Positions 6,493 through 12,983 of a stretch of DNA of 17,185 nt are shown here, piece after piece (within the stretch, counting starts at the first letter, position 1; the number at the start of each line of letters is the position of its first letter). The stretch lies in assembly GCA_020057445.1 (NCBI GenBank), contig JAGVFV010000062.1, positions 1 through 17,185 of the forward strand, written 5' to 3'. The DNA comes from an archaeon (GTDB lineage: Archaea; Nanobdellota; Nanobdellia; Woesearchaeales; JAHJEM01). A program made the translations under genes and the position numbers. The notes beneath the pieces are model-generated. The model saw nothing but the letters and a program-made list of their open reading frames with translations. It searched no databases and was not told where the DNA came from.

Positions 6493-7341
6493 ATGAAAAA
6501 AACACTTCTCTTGACATTGTTCTTGGCCGCGACACTGCTCCTCTCGTGCACGAACGAGCTTTCCGAGCAGGAATTGACGCGAAAGATCGTCGACGCGAAC
6601 ACGAATCTCAATACCTACACCATCGCCATGGACATCAATACGACCATAGAGACCACGCTTCGGGAGAAGCCTACGACCATGAGGACAGACATGCAGCTTT
6701 CCGGCGCCATGGACAGGGTGAAAAAGCAGATGCAGACCAAAGGGACTGTCAAGAGCCAGATGCTCGGCTTCAAGACAGAGGCTGACCTTGAGACGTATCT
6801 TGTCGGCGACTACACGTACACGAAGATCATGGACACCTGGATGAAGACCAAAGTCGACAAGAACGTCTGGGAACAGCAGGACCAGGTCCAGCAATACATC
6901 ACCCTCCTGAAGTCAGGGACCATCGAACGGCAGGAAGACGAAAAGATAGACGGAAACGACTACTACGTCGTCCTCATCAAGCCAGACATCAAGACGCTTG
7001 TCGAGCAGGCGCTCAAGCAGAACGGACAGGAAGAGAGCCCCATGCAAGATATGGACTTCGCAGACATCATGCGAAGCTACACATCAACGCTCTGGATCAA
7101 CAAGAAGTCCTTCGTCATCGACAGGACAGTCGCTGACATGGAACTCGTCATGACGCCGGAGAACATGGGAAAGAACGCGACCAACATCACGCTCAAGATG
7201 GACATGCATATGGCATTTGCCATCTCAAACATCAACGAACCGGTGACCATTATATTGCCGCCTGAAGCTGGAAGTGCAAAAGAGATAGAAAAGAAAGAGA
7301 ACTCCATCACAGGAAATGCTATTGCCGAAGCTTTGGGATGA
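6493..7341 (+). CDS. Secreted lipoprotein, LolA/DUF6612-like
   Basis: A 282-residue protein. The N-terminus, MKKTLLLTLFLAATLLLSCT, is a lipoprotein signal peptide with lipobox L-L-S-C, so the mature protein should be anchored outside the cytoplasmic membrane by C19. After it comes a pattern seen in LolA-like lipoprotein-fold proteins: an N-terminal helix (IVDANTNLNTYT) followed by long alternating strands (the repeated polar beta pattern around VGDYTYTKIMDTWMKTKV and WINKKSFVIDR). That assignment is by shape, not by a diagnostic motif. The C-terminus ends SITGNAIAEALG; an ITGNxI motif also occurs near the start of the secreted RHS tip in this window. Start chosen at 6493 rather than 6469 from the TATA spacing, the weak GAGG site before it, and the signal peptide. 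Confidence 0.75.
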   Translation: MKKTLLLTLFLAATLLLSCTNELSEQELTRKIVDANTNLNTYTIAMDINTTIETTLREKPTTMRTDMQLSGAMDRVKKQMQTKGTVKSQMLGFKTEADLETYLVGDYTYTKIMDTWMKTKVDKNVWEQQDQVQQYITLLKSGTIERQEDEKIDGNDYYVVLIKPDIKTLVEQALKQNGQEESPMQDMDFADIMRSYTSTLWINKKSFVIDRTVADMELVMTPENMGKNATNITLKMDMHMAFAISNINEPVTIILPPEAGSAKEIEKKENSITGNAIAEALG

Positions 7342-7442
7342 AATAGATCCTTGACGGCCAGAAAAAGAATAGAGATAGTGAGAAAAATCCGCGACGCTTT
7401 CTTCCTTTTTATTTACGACTATTTAGTAATGACGATAACAAT

Positions 7443-7452
7443 ATTTTTAAAT
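7443..7452 (+). promoter_or_regulatory. TATA element of the Ntn-hydrolase gene
   Basis: ATTTTTAAAT predicts a start near 7474, leaving a leader of about 20 bases that contains a strong ribosome binding site. A T-rich stretch at about 7403-7415 before it could terminate the lipoprotein transcript. Confidence 0.5.
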
Positions 7453-7483
7453 CATACTCCATTCTTACCGTAAAAAGAGGCGA

Positions 7484-7490
7484 GGAGGGA
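7484..7490 (+). promoter_or_regulatory. Strong Shine-Dalgarno site
   Basis: GGAGGGA sits 5 bases before the ATG at 7496. This is one of the few genes in the window with a leader and an obvious Shine-Dalgarno site; most others look leaderless. It fixes the start so that threonine is residue 2. Confidence 0.7.
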
Positions 7491-7495
7491 TACCT

Positions 7496-8482
7496 ATGAC
7501 AGTCATTTCAGCGCTCTACTTCAATAAGAAGGGTGGCTCTGGCGCAGTTGTCGCAGATGAGCAGTCATCCACCTACGGCAGGAAATACGACATCACCACA
7601 AAGGTCCAGACCATCAGCATCCCTGACTATGACCAGCCTGAAGGGACAGAGATACCGAAGATTTGCGCAATCATCGGAGGGACAGGATCGACAGACGTCC
7701 TCAACGAGATCGCTGAACGCTCCGCAGAGGCAATCGCGGCAGACAAGAGGAACATCGCCCGCAAGGAAGACCTGGTCGCAAGGATAGGCAGGATCATGGG
7801 TGAAGTCCGTGGCGAATTCGTCAACAGTTTCCTGTACGCACAGTTCCGCCTCTCAGAAGTGGACTTCCAGACAGGGCATCGCACGCTTCCTGACGGTACC
7901 AGAGTCCCGCTCACGCGCCAGCTGCTCGCTGAATATGATTCTATCGCACGCAACCCGAACGGCCCGCTCAGCATGGCGATCAATAACCAATTCCTCATCC
8001 TCGGCATCGACCATAACGGCGCGCAACTCTACAATGTCCATAACAACCTGCTTAAGCCAGTCAGGGTCAAGGCGCCCTATGACACTGTCGGATCAGGATC
8101 AGACCTTGCAGACCCTGCACTGTACCGTTTCTACAAAAAGATCGATCGCGAAGGGCGCACAGACATCGACCCTGTCGAAGGTATCTCAGCGCTCCTGAAC
8201 GCGACGATCGAGGCAGACATGAACCATGGCGTCGGCGGCACACCCATGATCACAGCGATCGACAATGGAAAGATCTACACGCCGGACAGCAATAGGTCAC
8301 GGCTCGCTATGGAATTGCTCATCGGAGTGCGGGAAGGATATCTTGCAAAGGCATTCGCACACGATTCTATCGGAGGGCTTGTCTTTGGCGATGCGACGTT
8401 CGATGCAACGGAAGATGAGATGTTCAGGCAAGCGACAAACGCGAAAGACCTCTCGAGAATATTGAGAAAATATACTGTCTGA
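7496..8482 (+). CDS. Proteasome-fold Ntn-hydrolase-like protein
   Basis: A 328-residue protein with the layout of a proteasome beta/HslV/Anbu-type subunit. The start MTVISALYF would expose T2 as an N-terminal nucleophile after removal of Met. AVVADEQSSTYG (17-28) matches the family's V-x-A-x-D-x-x-x-T block, with D21 in the Asp17 role. ITTKVQTI (33-40) matches the K-I-x-x-I block, with K36 in the Lys33 role. Later, FLILGIDHNGAQLYNV and TVGSGSD (197-203) match the conserved G-x-D and GSGS regions. Beta subunits are about 200 residues, so this protein is much longer, with extra sequence around 45-75 and at the C-terminus. No propeptide is present. It is followed directly on the same strand by LonB, suggesting a proteolysis neighbourhood. 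Activity is inferred from residues only. Confidence 0.72.
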   Translation: MTVISALYFNKKGGSGAVVADEQSSTYGRKYDITTKVQTISIPDYDQPEGTEIPKICAIIGGTGSTDVLNEIAERSAEAIAADKRNIARKEDLVARIGRIMGEVRGEFVNSFLYAQFRLSEVDFQTGHRTLPDGTRVPLTRQLLAEYDSIARNPNGPLSMAINNQFLILGIDHNGAQLYNVHNNLLKPVRVKAPYDTVGSGSDLADPALYRFYKKIDREGRTDIDPVEGISALLNATIEADMNHGVGGTPMITAIDNGKIYTPDSNRSRLAMELLIGVREGYLAKAFAHDSIGGLVFGDATFDATEDEMFRQATNAKDLSRILRKYTV

Positions 8483-8547
8483 AGGCAAAAACAGACAAAA
8501 CCCTGCCTTTGGTATCCTTCCTCTTTCTCGACTTCCTTTTCACAACC

Positions 8548-8557
8548 TTTTTAAATA
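8548..8557 (+). promoter_or_regulatory. TATA element of lonB
   Basis: TTTTTAAATA lies 22-31 bases before the ATG at 8579, giving a leaderless mRNA. LonB is therefore transcribed independently of the Ntn-hydrolase gene 96 bases upstream. Confidence 0.6.
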
Positions 8558-8578
8558 CCCCTTCTCTCGTATCAACCT

Positions 8579-10630
8579 ATGGCACGGAAGGGGGTCAAGA
8601 AAACAACGACTGGAGAGAATGCGGGCAAGACCGCAGAGAAAGCTGCAAAGACTCCAGAAACAGGTGTCAAGAGTGGAAAGCCTACGAACAAGAGTGTCAA
8701 GAGCAGCGGAAAGGCCGCGAACAAAACACCAGACAACAAGACAGCAGACATCAAGAAGATAGCTGACATCAAGACCACGAAAGACATCCCTGTCTCAGAT
8801 TCAATCATAGGCCAAGTCATAGGCCAGGACAAGGGAGTCGCCATGATCAAGAAAGCTGCCCAACAACGGCGGCACGTGCTTCTCATCGGTGAGCCTGGAA
8901 CGGGAAAATCGATGTTGGGACTCGCCCTTGCAGAGCTTCTCCCGAGAGAGAAGCTCGTCGACGTGCTCTCCTTCCATAACCCGAATGACGACAACCAGCC
9001 CCTCATCAGGACTGTCCCTGCAGGAAAAGGGCGGGATATCGTGGTGAAGGCGAAGATCGAGAATGCGAGCATGTTCAAGAACCAGAACCTCATCTTCATC
9101 ATCATCGTCCTCCTCTCCACACTCATCCCCTATTATCTCTGGAAGACAAAGGCATTCAGCCAAGAAGAGACTGCAAACGCTATCATCTATGCGGCAAGCA
9201 TGGTAACTGGCATCTTCTTCATCGTCGGATTCTTAATATTCCTCAACCTGGGCAAGAAGATGGCCCCAAAGACGCAGGTGCCACGGGTGATCGTCGACAA
9301 CTTCGACAAGAAGCACGTGCCGTTCTATGACGCCACAGGCGCGCACGCGGGCGCTCTCTTAGGCGACGTCTTGCACGATCCCTTCCAGTCAGGAGGCCTT
9401 GGCACGCCAAGCCATGAGCGTGTCGTCGCAGGCATGATCCACAAGGCCAACATGGGAGTCCTCTTTGTCGACGAGATCGCGACCTTAGAGCCCATGACAC
9501 AGCAGGAACTCCTGACCTCATTGCAGGAAGGCAAATATGCCATCACAGGGCAGTCAGAGCGGAGCGCAGGAGCGATGGTAAGGACAGAACCTGTGCCCTG
9601 CAACTTCATCCTCATCGCAGCAGGAAACGTGGAGACGATCCGGCACTTGCACCCAGCACTGAGGTCAAGGATCCGCGGCTACGGATATGAAGTCTACATG
9701 GAAGACACCATGCTCGACACTGAAGAGAATCGGAAAAAGATCATACGGTTCGTGGCGCAGGAAGTGACGAAAGACAAGAAGATCCCCCATTTCACGCTTG
9801 CAGCCTGCGACGTCATCATCCAGGAAGCGAGAAAGCGCGCGAACAGGAAAGGACACATTTCCTTGCGCCTTCGCGAGCTTGGAGGGCTCATACGCGCGGC
9901 AGGAGACATCGCCATCGAATCCAAGGCAGCGTATGTGGAGCCAAAACATGTGCTCCTCGCAAAGACGAGCGCCCGCACGCTCGAGCAGCAGCTCGCAGAC
10001 AAATACATCGAGCGCAAGAAAGAATACGAAGTCATCGTCACCTCGGGAAAACGCGTCGGACGCGTGAACGGCCTAGCCGTCCTTGGAGGCGAAGGCAACT
10101 ACTCAGGAATCATACTCCCCATCGAATCCGAAGTCACCCCTGGCGGAAAAGAGAGCCAGATCATCGCGACAGGAAAGCTTGGCGAGATCGCGCAGGAAGC
10201 AATCAAGAACGTGAGCGCCATCATCAAGAAATACTTCGGCCTTGACATCAAGGGCAAATTCGACATCTACGTGCAGTTCCTGCAGACCTACGAAGGGGTC
10301 GAAGGAGACTCAGCGTCCATCGCTGTCGCGACCTCCATCATCTCAGCGCTCAAGGACGTCCCGATAAAACAGGAGTATGCCATGACAGGAAGCCTCTCTG
10401 TACGAGGGGAAGTCCTCCCAGTCGGCGGCGTGTCGGCGAAAGTGGAAGCTGCCATCGACGCCGGCATCAAGAAAGTCATCGTGCCGAAAGCAAACATGAA
10501 GGATATAGTCATCGACAAGGAAAGGCTCGCAAGGATAGAAGTCATCCCAGTGACGAGCATCTCCGAAGTCCTCACAGAAGCGCTAGACTGGAACGGGAAG
10601 AAGGACATATTGAAGAGGATTGCGAAATAA
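8579..10630 (+). CDS. lonB: Archaeal Lon protease LonB, membrane-anchored
   Basis: A 683-residue ATP-dependent serine protease of the archaeal LonB type. Walker A is GEPGTGKS (104-111). Two membrane helices (about 170-187 and 202-223) are inserted between Walker A and Walker B, the hallmark that ties archaeal Lon to the membrane with its catalytic parts in the cytoplasm. Walker B is LFVDEI (295-300); sensor 1 is AAGN ending at N350; a sensor 2 arginine lies in ISLRLRELGG. The protease domain has S578 in EGDSAS and K621 in SAKVEAA, 43 residues apart, the same spacing as the Ser-Lys dyad in bacterial Lon. GSLSVRGEVLPVGGV matches the family. Unusual is a Lys/Thr/Ala-rich low-complexity N-terminal extension of about 70 residues before the ATPase domain. 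It probably degrades misfolded and membrane proteins. Confidence 0.96.
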   Translation: MARKGVKKTTTGENAGKTAEKAAKTPETGVKSGKPTNKSVKSSGKAANKTPDNKTADIKKIADIKTTKDIPVSDSIIGQVIGQDKGVAMIKKAAQQRRHVLLIGEPGTGKSMLGLALAELLPREKLVDVLSFHNPNDDNQPLIRTVPAGKGRDIVVKAKIENASMFKNQNLIFIIIVLLSTLIPYYLWKTKAFSQEETANAIIYAASMVTGIFFIVGFLIFLNLGKKMAPKTQVPRVIVDNFDKKHVPFYDATGAHAGALLGDVLHDPFQSGGLGTPSHERVVAGMIHKANMGVLFVDEIATLEPMTQQELLTSLQEGKYAITGQSERSAGAMVRTEPVPCNFILIAAGNVETIRHLHPALRSRIRGYGYEVYMEDTMLDTEENRKKIIRFVAQEVTKDKKIPHFTLAACDVIIQEARKRANRKGHISLRLRELGGLIRAAGDIAIESKAAYVEPKHVLLAKTSARTLEQQLADKYIERKKEYEVIVTSGKRVGRVNGLAVLGGEGNYSGIILPIESEVTPGGKESQIIATGKLGEIAQEAIKNVSAIIKKYFGLDIKGKFDIYVQFLQTYEGVEGDSASIAVATSIISALKDVPIKQEYAMTGSLSVRGEVLPVGGVSAKVEAAIDAGIKKVIVPKANMKDIVIDKERLARIEVIPVTSISEVLTEALDWNGKKDILKRIAK

Positions 10631-10693
10631 TTTCTCACAACAAATCTGAAGAACAGCAATCGTTCTCGGGCGCAACATTTAAATATAACACTT

Positions 10694-10721
10694 GTTTAAC
10701 TATATTAAATCATAGTTATAC
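10694..10721. promoter_or_regulatory. Promoter and inverted-repeat operator of the toxin-antitoxin genes
   Basis: GTTTAACTAT (10694-10703) and ATAGTTATAC (10712-10721) are complementary at 9 of 10 positions, separated by 8 bases. The TATA-like CTATATTAAAT (10700-10710) lies between and across the arms. An operator over the TATA box is what antitoxin autorepression would need. A second AT-rich element (ATTTAAATATAA, 10677-10688) lies just upstream. Confidence 0.55.
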
Positions 10722-10723
10722 AT

Positions 10724-10728
10724 GGTGA
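10724..10728 (+). promoter_or_regulatory. Shine-Dalgarno site of the antitoxin gene
   Basis: GGTGA ends 4 bases before the ATG at 10733. It is part of an overlapping four-codon frame, ATG GTG ACC ACA TGA (10722-10736), whose stop overlaps the antitoxin start codon. Confidence 0.5.
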
Positions 10729-10732
10729 CCAC

Positions 10733-10936
10733 ATGACTGAAACCATACAGCAGACAAAGAAGATTGGCGGATCCCTGATGGTTCGCATCCCAAAAGAACT
10801 CGTCACACTCCAAGGCATCCGCGAGGGAGAATACGTGCAGATTTCAGTACAGAAGATGCGAAAAGACCATTTCGGCACCATTCCAAAACTCATCCCATTC
10901 ACCAAAGAAGACCGCTTGCATTCCAAACATGAGTGA
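10733..10936 (+). CDS. AbrB/SpoVT-type antitoxin (VapB-like)
   Basis: A 67-residue DNA-binding protein. KKIGGSLMVRIPKELVTLQG followed by IREGEYVQISVQK (residues 9-41) is the swapped-hairpin AbrB fold: G-x-S-x-x-V-x-I-P-K-E-x, then the G-I-x-E-G-D/E-x-V strand. The C-terminal tail (FGTIPKLIPFTKEDRLHSKH) is the usual toxin-neutralising segment of such antitoxins. It overlaps the PIN toxin start by 8 bases (ATGAGTGA), a coupling typical of vapBC pairs. It should bind and inhibit the toxin and repress the operon through the inverted repeat upstream. The family assignment is clear. The functional state of the pair is uncertain because the toxin frame is broken. Confidence 0.88.
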   Translation: MTETIQQTKKIGGSLMVRIPKELVTLQGIREGEYVQISVQKMRKDHFGTIPKLIPFTKEDRLHSKHE

Positions 10937-11311
10937 ACTCTTCATCGACAGCTCAGCGTGGATAGAATACTTCGCAGGGACAGAGAAAGGGTGAGGGAAT
11001 GGGTGCAAAAACCTGACACGACCCTCGTCATCACAGGACTTATCGTCTCTGAAGTCTGCAACAAATTCCTCAAAGATGGACAAGACGCAGAAAACGCCAT
11101 GCAGATGCTTCGCGACCTCACCATCCTCGAACCATACGACTATGAACTCGGACTTGAAAGTGCAAGACTCTACACCAAAGAACGGAAGAAAAGGCAAAAA
11201 TTCGGGCTTGCTGACGCCCACGCCCTTGCCGCAAGCAGAAGAAGACACGCAAGGCTCATCACGTGCGACAACGACTTTGCCGGATTCGCGGATGTCATAT
11301 TGATCAATTGA
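10929..11311 (+). pseudogene. PIN-domain toxin (VapC-like), interrupted by a frameshift
   Basis: PIN ribonuclease homology is spread over two frames. The first, from ATG 10929, reads MSELFIDSSAWIEYFAGTEK and meets TGA at 10992-10994. The rest is in another frame through 11311: VREWVQKPDTTLVITG, then SEVCNKFL, LADAHALA and TCDNDFAGF. Together they supply all expected acidic PIN residues: D7 (IDSS), E in VSEV, D in LADAHA, and D in TCDNDF. Adding one G to the GGG at about 10987-10991 would restore a single frame of about 127 codons, a normal VapC length. So this is a one-base deletion, a sequencing or assembly error, or less likely a recoding site; no classic slippery heptamer is present. VapC enzymes cut tRNA or rRNA. 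The 3' part alone could start at GTG 10958, but would lack the first catalytic Asp. Confidence 0.8.
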
Positions 11312-11370
11312 AATGAACAAGAATACAGCTCATATGCGAATCCGCATCCTCTCCGTGCAAATCCGAAACA

Positions 11371-11396
11371 TTTAAAATATCATTCTACGGAGAATG
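11371..11396 (+). promoter_or_regulatory. TATA element and small inverted repeat before the RHS tip gene
   Basis: TTTAAAATAT (11371-11380) lies 21-30 bases before the ATG at 11401. Directly after it, CATTCT-ACGG-AGAATG (11381-11396) is a perfect 6-bp inverted repeat between the TATA box and the start codon. A protein bound there would block initiation; alternatively it could form a hairpin in the template. Confidence 0.5.
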
Positions 11397-11400
11397 ATGT

Positions 11401-12570
11401 ATGCGGCGCTCCTTCATCTTTGGCATGGCGATCCTCTTGTTCTGCCTCTCCATCACGGCAGTCGTCATCCGCCATGAAGCCCCGAATACATCCCTGCTTG
11501 CAGGACAAGCACCACAGATCACGATTCCAGAAGCGCCTCTCATTACGGGAAACACCATCTCTTATGTCTATGGAAGCAGGCTCATCGCCTTAAAAAAGGG
11601 AAGCGCAGTCGTGTATCATTTCCAAGACATTATCGGCACGAACAGGATCACGGTAAATGACGCTGGCCAAATCCGAGAGAAAATCTCCGCCTATCCTTAT
11701 GGGAAAAAAGTGGAAGAAATGAGTTTCTCTGACAGCAAGCAAAAATATATCTTCACAGGAAAGGAGCGGGATTTCAGTCTCGACTATTTCGGGGCGCGAT
11801 ATTATGACCCGCGGCTCGGAAGGTTCATCTCGACAGATCCCATCATGACACCCACATCATCATACGTCTATGCGAGCGACAATCCCCTGATCAGGACAGA
11901 TCCTACCGGGAAAGCGGACGTATATACGTACAATACGCAAAAAGCAGCGCAAAATGCAGTGAAAAAAATAAACGAAGAGAATATGGCAACTCTTCCCTAC
12001 AAGATCATTGTCGCAAAATCACTCTTATCAGCCCGAGATAGCGCAATAGTCGGGAATGGACTTGGCGACCTTTTTCCGACAGGTGTAAAGGGGACATTGG
12101 ACAAAGGAACGACCGGACCGCCTGGATTATTGAACATTCCGCAAAAGGGGTATTCCTTGCCTGAAAAATGGGATAGTGCAAGCGTCGAGGTAGTTGACAA
12201 TCGCGAAGATGTACTAGACGCAATAAAGGGCGGAAATATCTATGATGATACGCCAGGAAGACGCTACGCAGGAATCATTTTCATGTTAACAGAAGACATC
12301 GTCCCCTCAAGTAGGGAGATTAGTGAAATATACGCAGTAAAAGACAAGTGGGATGGAGGCAATGCTTTTTTTTCCGCCTGGTTTGTCAAAGGAGATAAGT
12401 CAACATACGAGTTTACTGATAAGGGGATAAGTGATGCGTTCTTTGGATTGGCAGAAAGAGTCAATCCTGATGGGGAAAACATCGTCACCTTCCTCCCTGT
12501 GGCTAAAGAGCCAAAAAACCTCAAGCAGACAGTACAACCGACGACCAAGTCAACTATTCCTCTGGAATAA
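11401..12570 (+). CDS. Secreted RHS core tip with unknown C-terminal domain
   Basis: A 389-residue protein with a hydrophobic signal or anchor segment (about residues 5-23), then the linker APLITGNTISYVYG. A short region corresponds only to the last RHS unit and core: YHFQDIIGTNRITVNDAGQ, then IFTGKERDFSLDYFGARYYD, PRLGRFISTDP, and NPLIRTDPTGK (to residue 171). There are no upstream YD repeats. After the core is an unrecognised domain of about 218 residues (172-389). In RHS and polymorphic-toxin proteins that position holds the variable effector, so a toxin is possible, but I recognise no catalytic motif. The tail, TVQPTTKSTIPLE, is low complexity. It has its own TATA box and no gap to the convergent lipoprotein gene. 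It resembles the part missing from the large RHS gene at 13639-17185 on the other strand. Confidence 0.85.
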   Translation: MRRSFIFGMAILLFCLSITAVVIRHEAPNTSLLAGQAPQITIPEAPLITGNTISYVYGSRLIALKKGSAVVYHFQDIIGTNRITVNDAGQIREKISAYPYGKKVEEMSFSDSKQKYIFTGKERDFSLDYFGARYYDPRLGRFISTDPIMTPTSSYVYASDNPLIRTDPTGKADVYTYNTQKAAQNAVKKINEENMATLPYKIIVAKSLLSARDSAIVGNGLGDLFPTGVKGTLDKGTTGPPGLLNIPQKGYSLPEKWDSASVEVVDNREDVLDAIKGGNIYDDTPGRRYAGIIFMLTEDIVPSSREISEIYAVKDKWDGGNAFFSAWFVKGDKSTYEFTDKGISDAFFGLAERVNPDGENIVTFLPVAKEPKNLKQTVQPTTKSTIPLE

Positions 12571-12912
12571 TCAATCCCGTAAGACTATCGTGCAGATATT
12601 CTCCAAAGAATCAGGGTGCTCCAGACCAGATGCACGGATGGTCTTCTTGCCGTCTGTATTCAATAATGTTCCTGTCTCAAATTGCTTTCCATCCATTGAT
12701 TCTGAGAAGATGCCTGAGGAATCTGCGTAATTATAGATGAAGATGCGCCTGTCGTCCTGCCTCGTGTCCACTTCTATGGCGAATCCTCTGTATGATCCCT
12801 TATGCGCTATCCAGGGCTCTTCATTCCCGCATCCGACGAGCGCAGAGCCGACGATGAGAGCAGCGTAGCTTGCATTCCTGACCGCAGTATAGAGTTGATT
12901 AGTTATGTGCAT
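12571..12912 (-). CDS. Small predicted lipoprotein of unknown function
   Basis: A 113-residue protein. The N-terminus carries a hydrophobic stretch, ASYAALIVGSALVGC, ending in a lipobox (L-V-G-C), so the mature part should be lipid-anchored outside the membrane. The rest (about 85 residues) looks like a small beta-rich domain (GFAIEVDTRQDDRRIFIYNY, FETGTLLNTDGKKTIRA). I do not recognise the family. Its stop codon begins at the base after the stop of the RHS tip gene, so the two are exactly convergent with no room for separate terminators. A small extracytoplasmic protein next to a possible effector could be an immunity protein, but such genes normally lie on the same strand as the toxin, so this is only a possibility. 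Confidence 0.68.
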   Translation of the reverse strand: MHITNQLYTAVRNASYAALIVGSALVGCGNEEPWIAHKGSYRGFAIEVDTRQDDRRIFIYNYADSSGIFSESMDGKQFETGTLLNTDGKKTIRASGLEHPDSLENICTIVLRD

Positions 12913-12934
12913 GAGAGGAGAGAATCACTGTCGC

Positions 12935-12943
12935 TTTTTAAAT
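12935..12943 (-). promoter_or_regulatory. TATA element of the small lipoprotein gene
   Basis: The minus-strand ATTTAAAAA is centred about 27 bases before the ATG at 12912. It lies in the 71-base gap after the TPR gene, so the lipoprotein has its own leaderless transcript. Confidence 0.55.
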
Positions 12944-12983
12944 GTTTTCATATTCACTCCTTTACAGTAATGATAGAATACGT

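Noticed and set aside
6348..6785. A 145-codon frame over the lipoprotein start
   Set aside because: It mostly overlaps the lipoprotein gene out of frame, and its His/Asp/Arg-rich composition is typical of a shadow frame.
10980..10996. Programmed -1 frameshift in the PIN toxin
   Set aside because: The bases GAG AAA GGG TGA do not form an X-XXY-YYZ slippery heptamer in the starting frame and no clear downstream hairpin was seen; a one-base loss in the G-run is simpler.
11334..11347. Small hairpin ATGCG-AATC-CGCAT between the PIN gene and the RHS tip
   Set aside because: The 5-bp stem is short, has no following T-run, and could be chance; not strong enough to call a terminator or operator.
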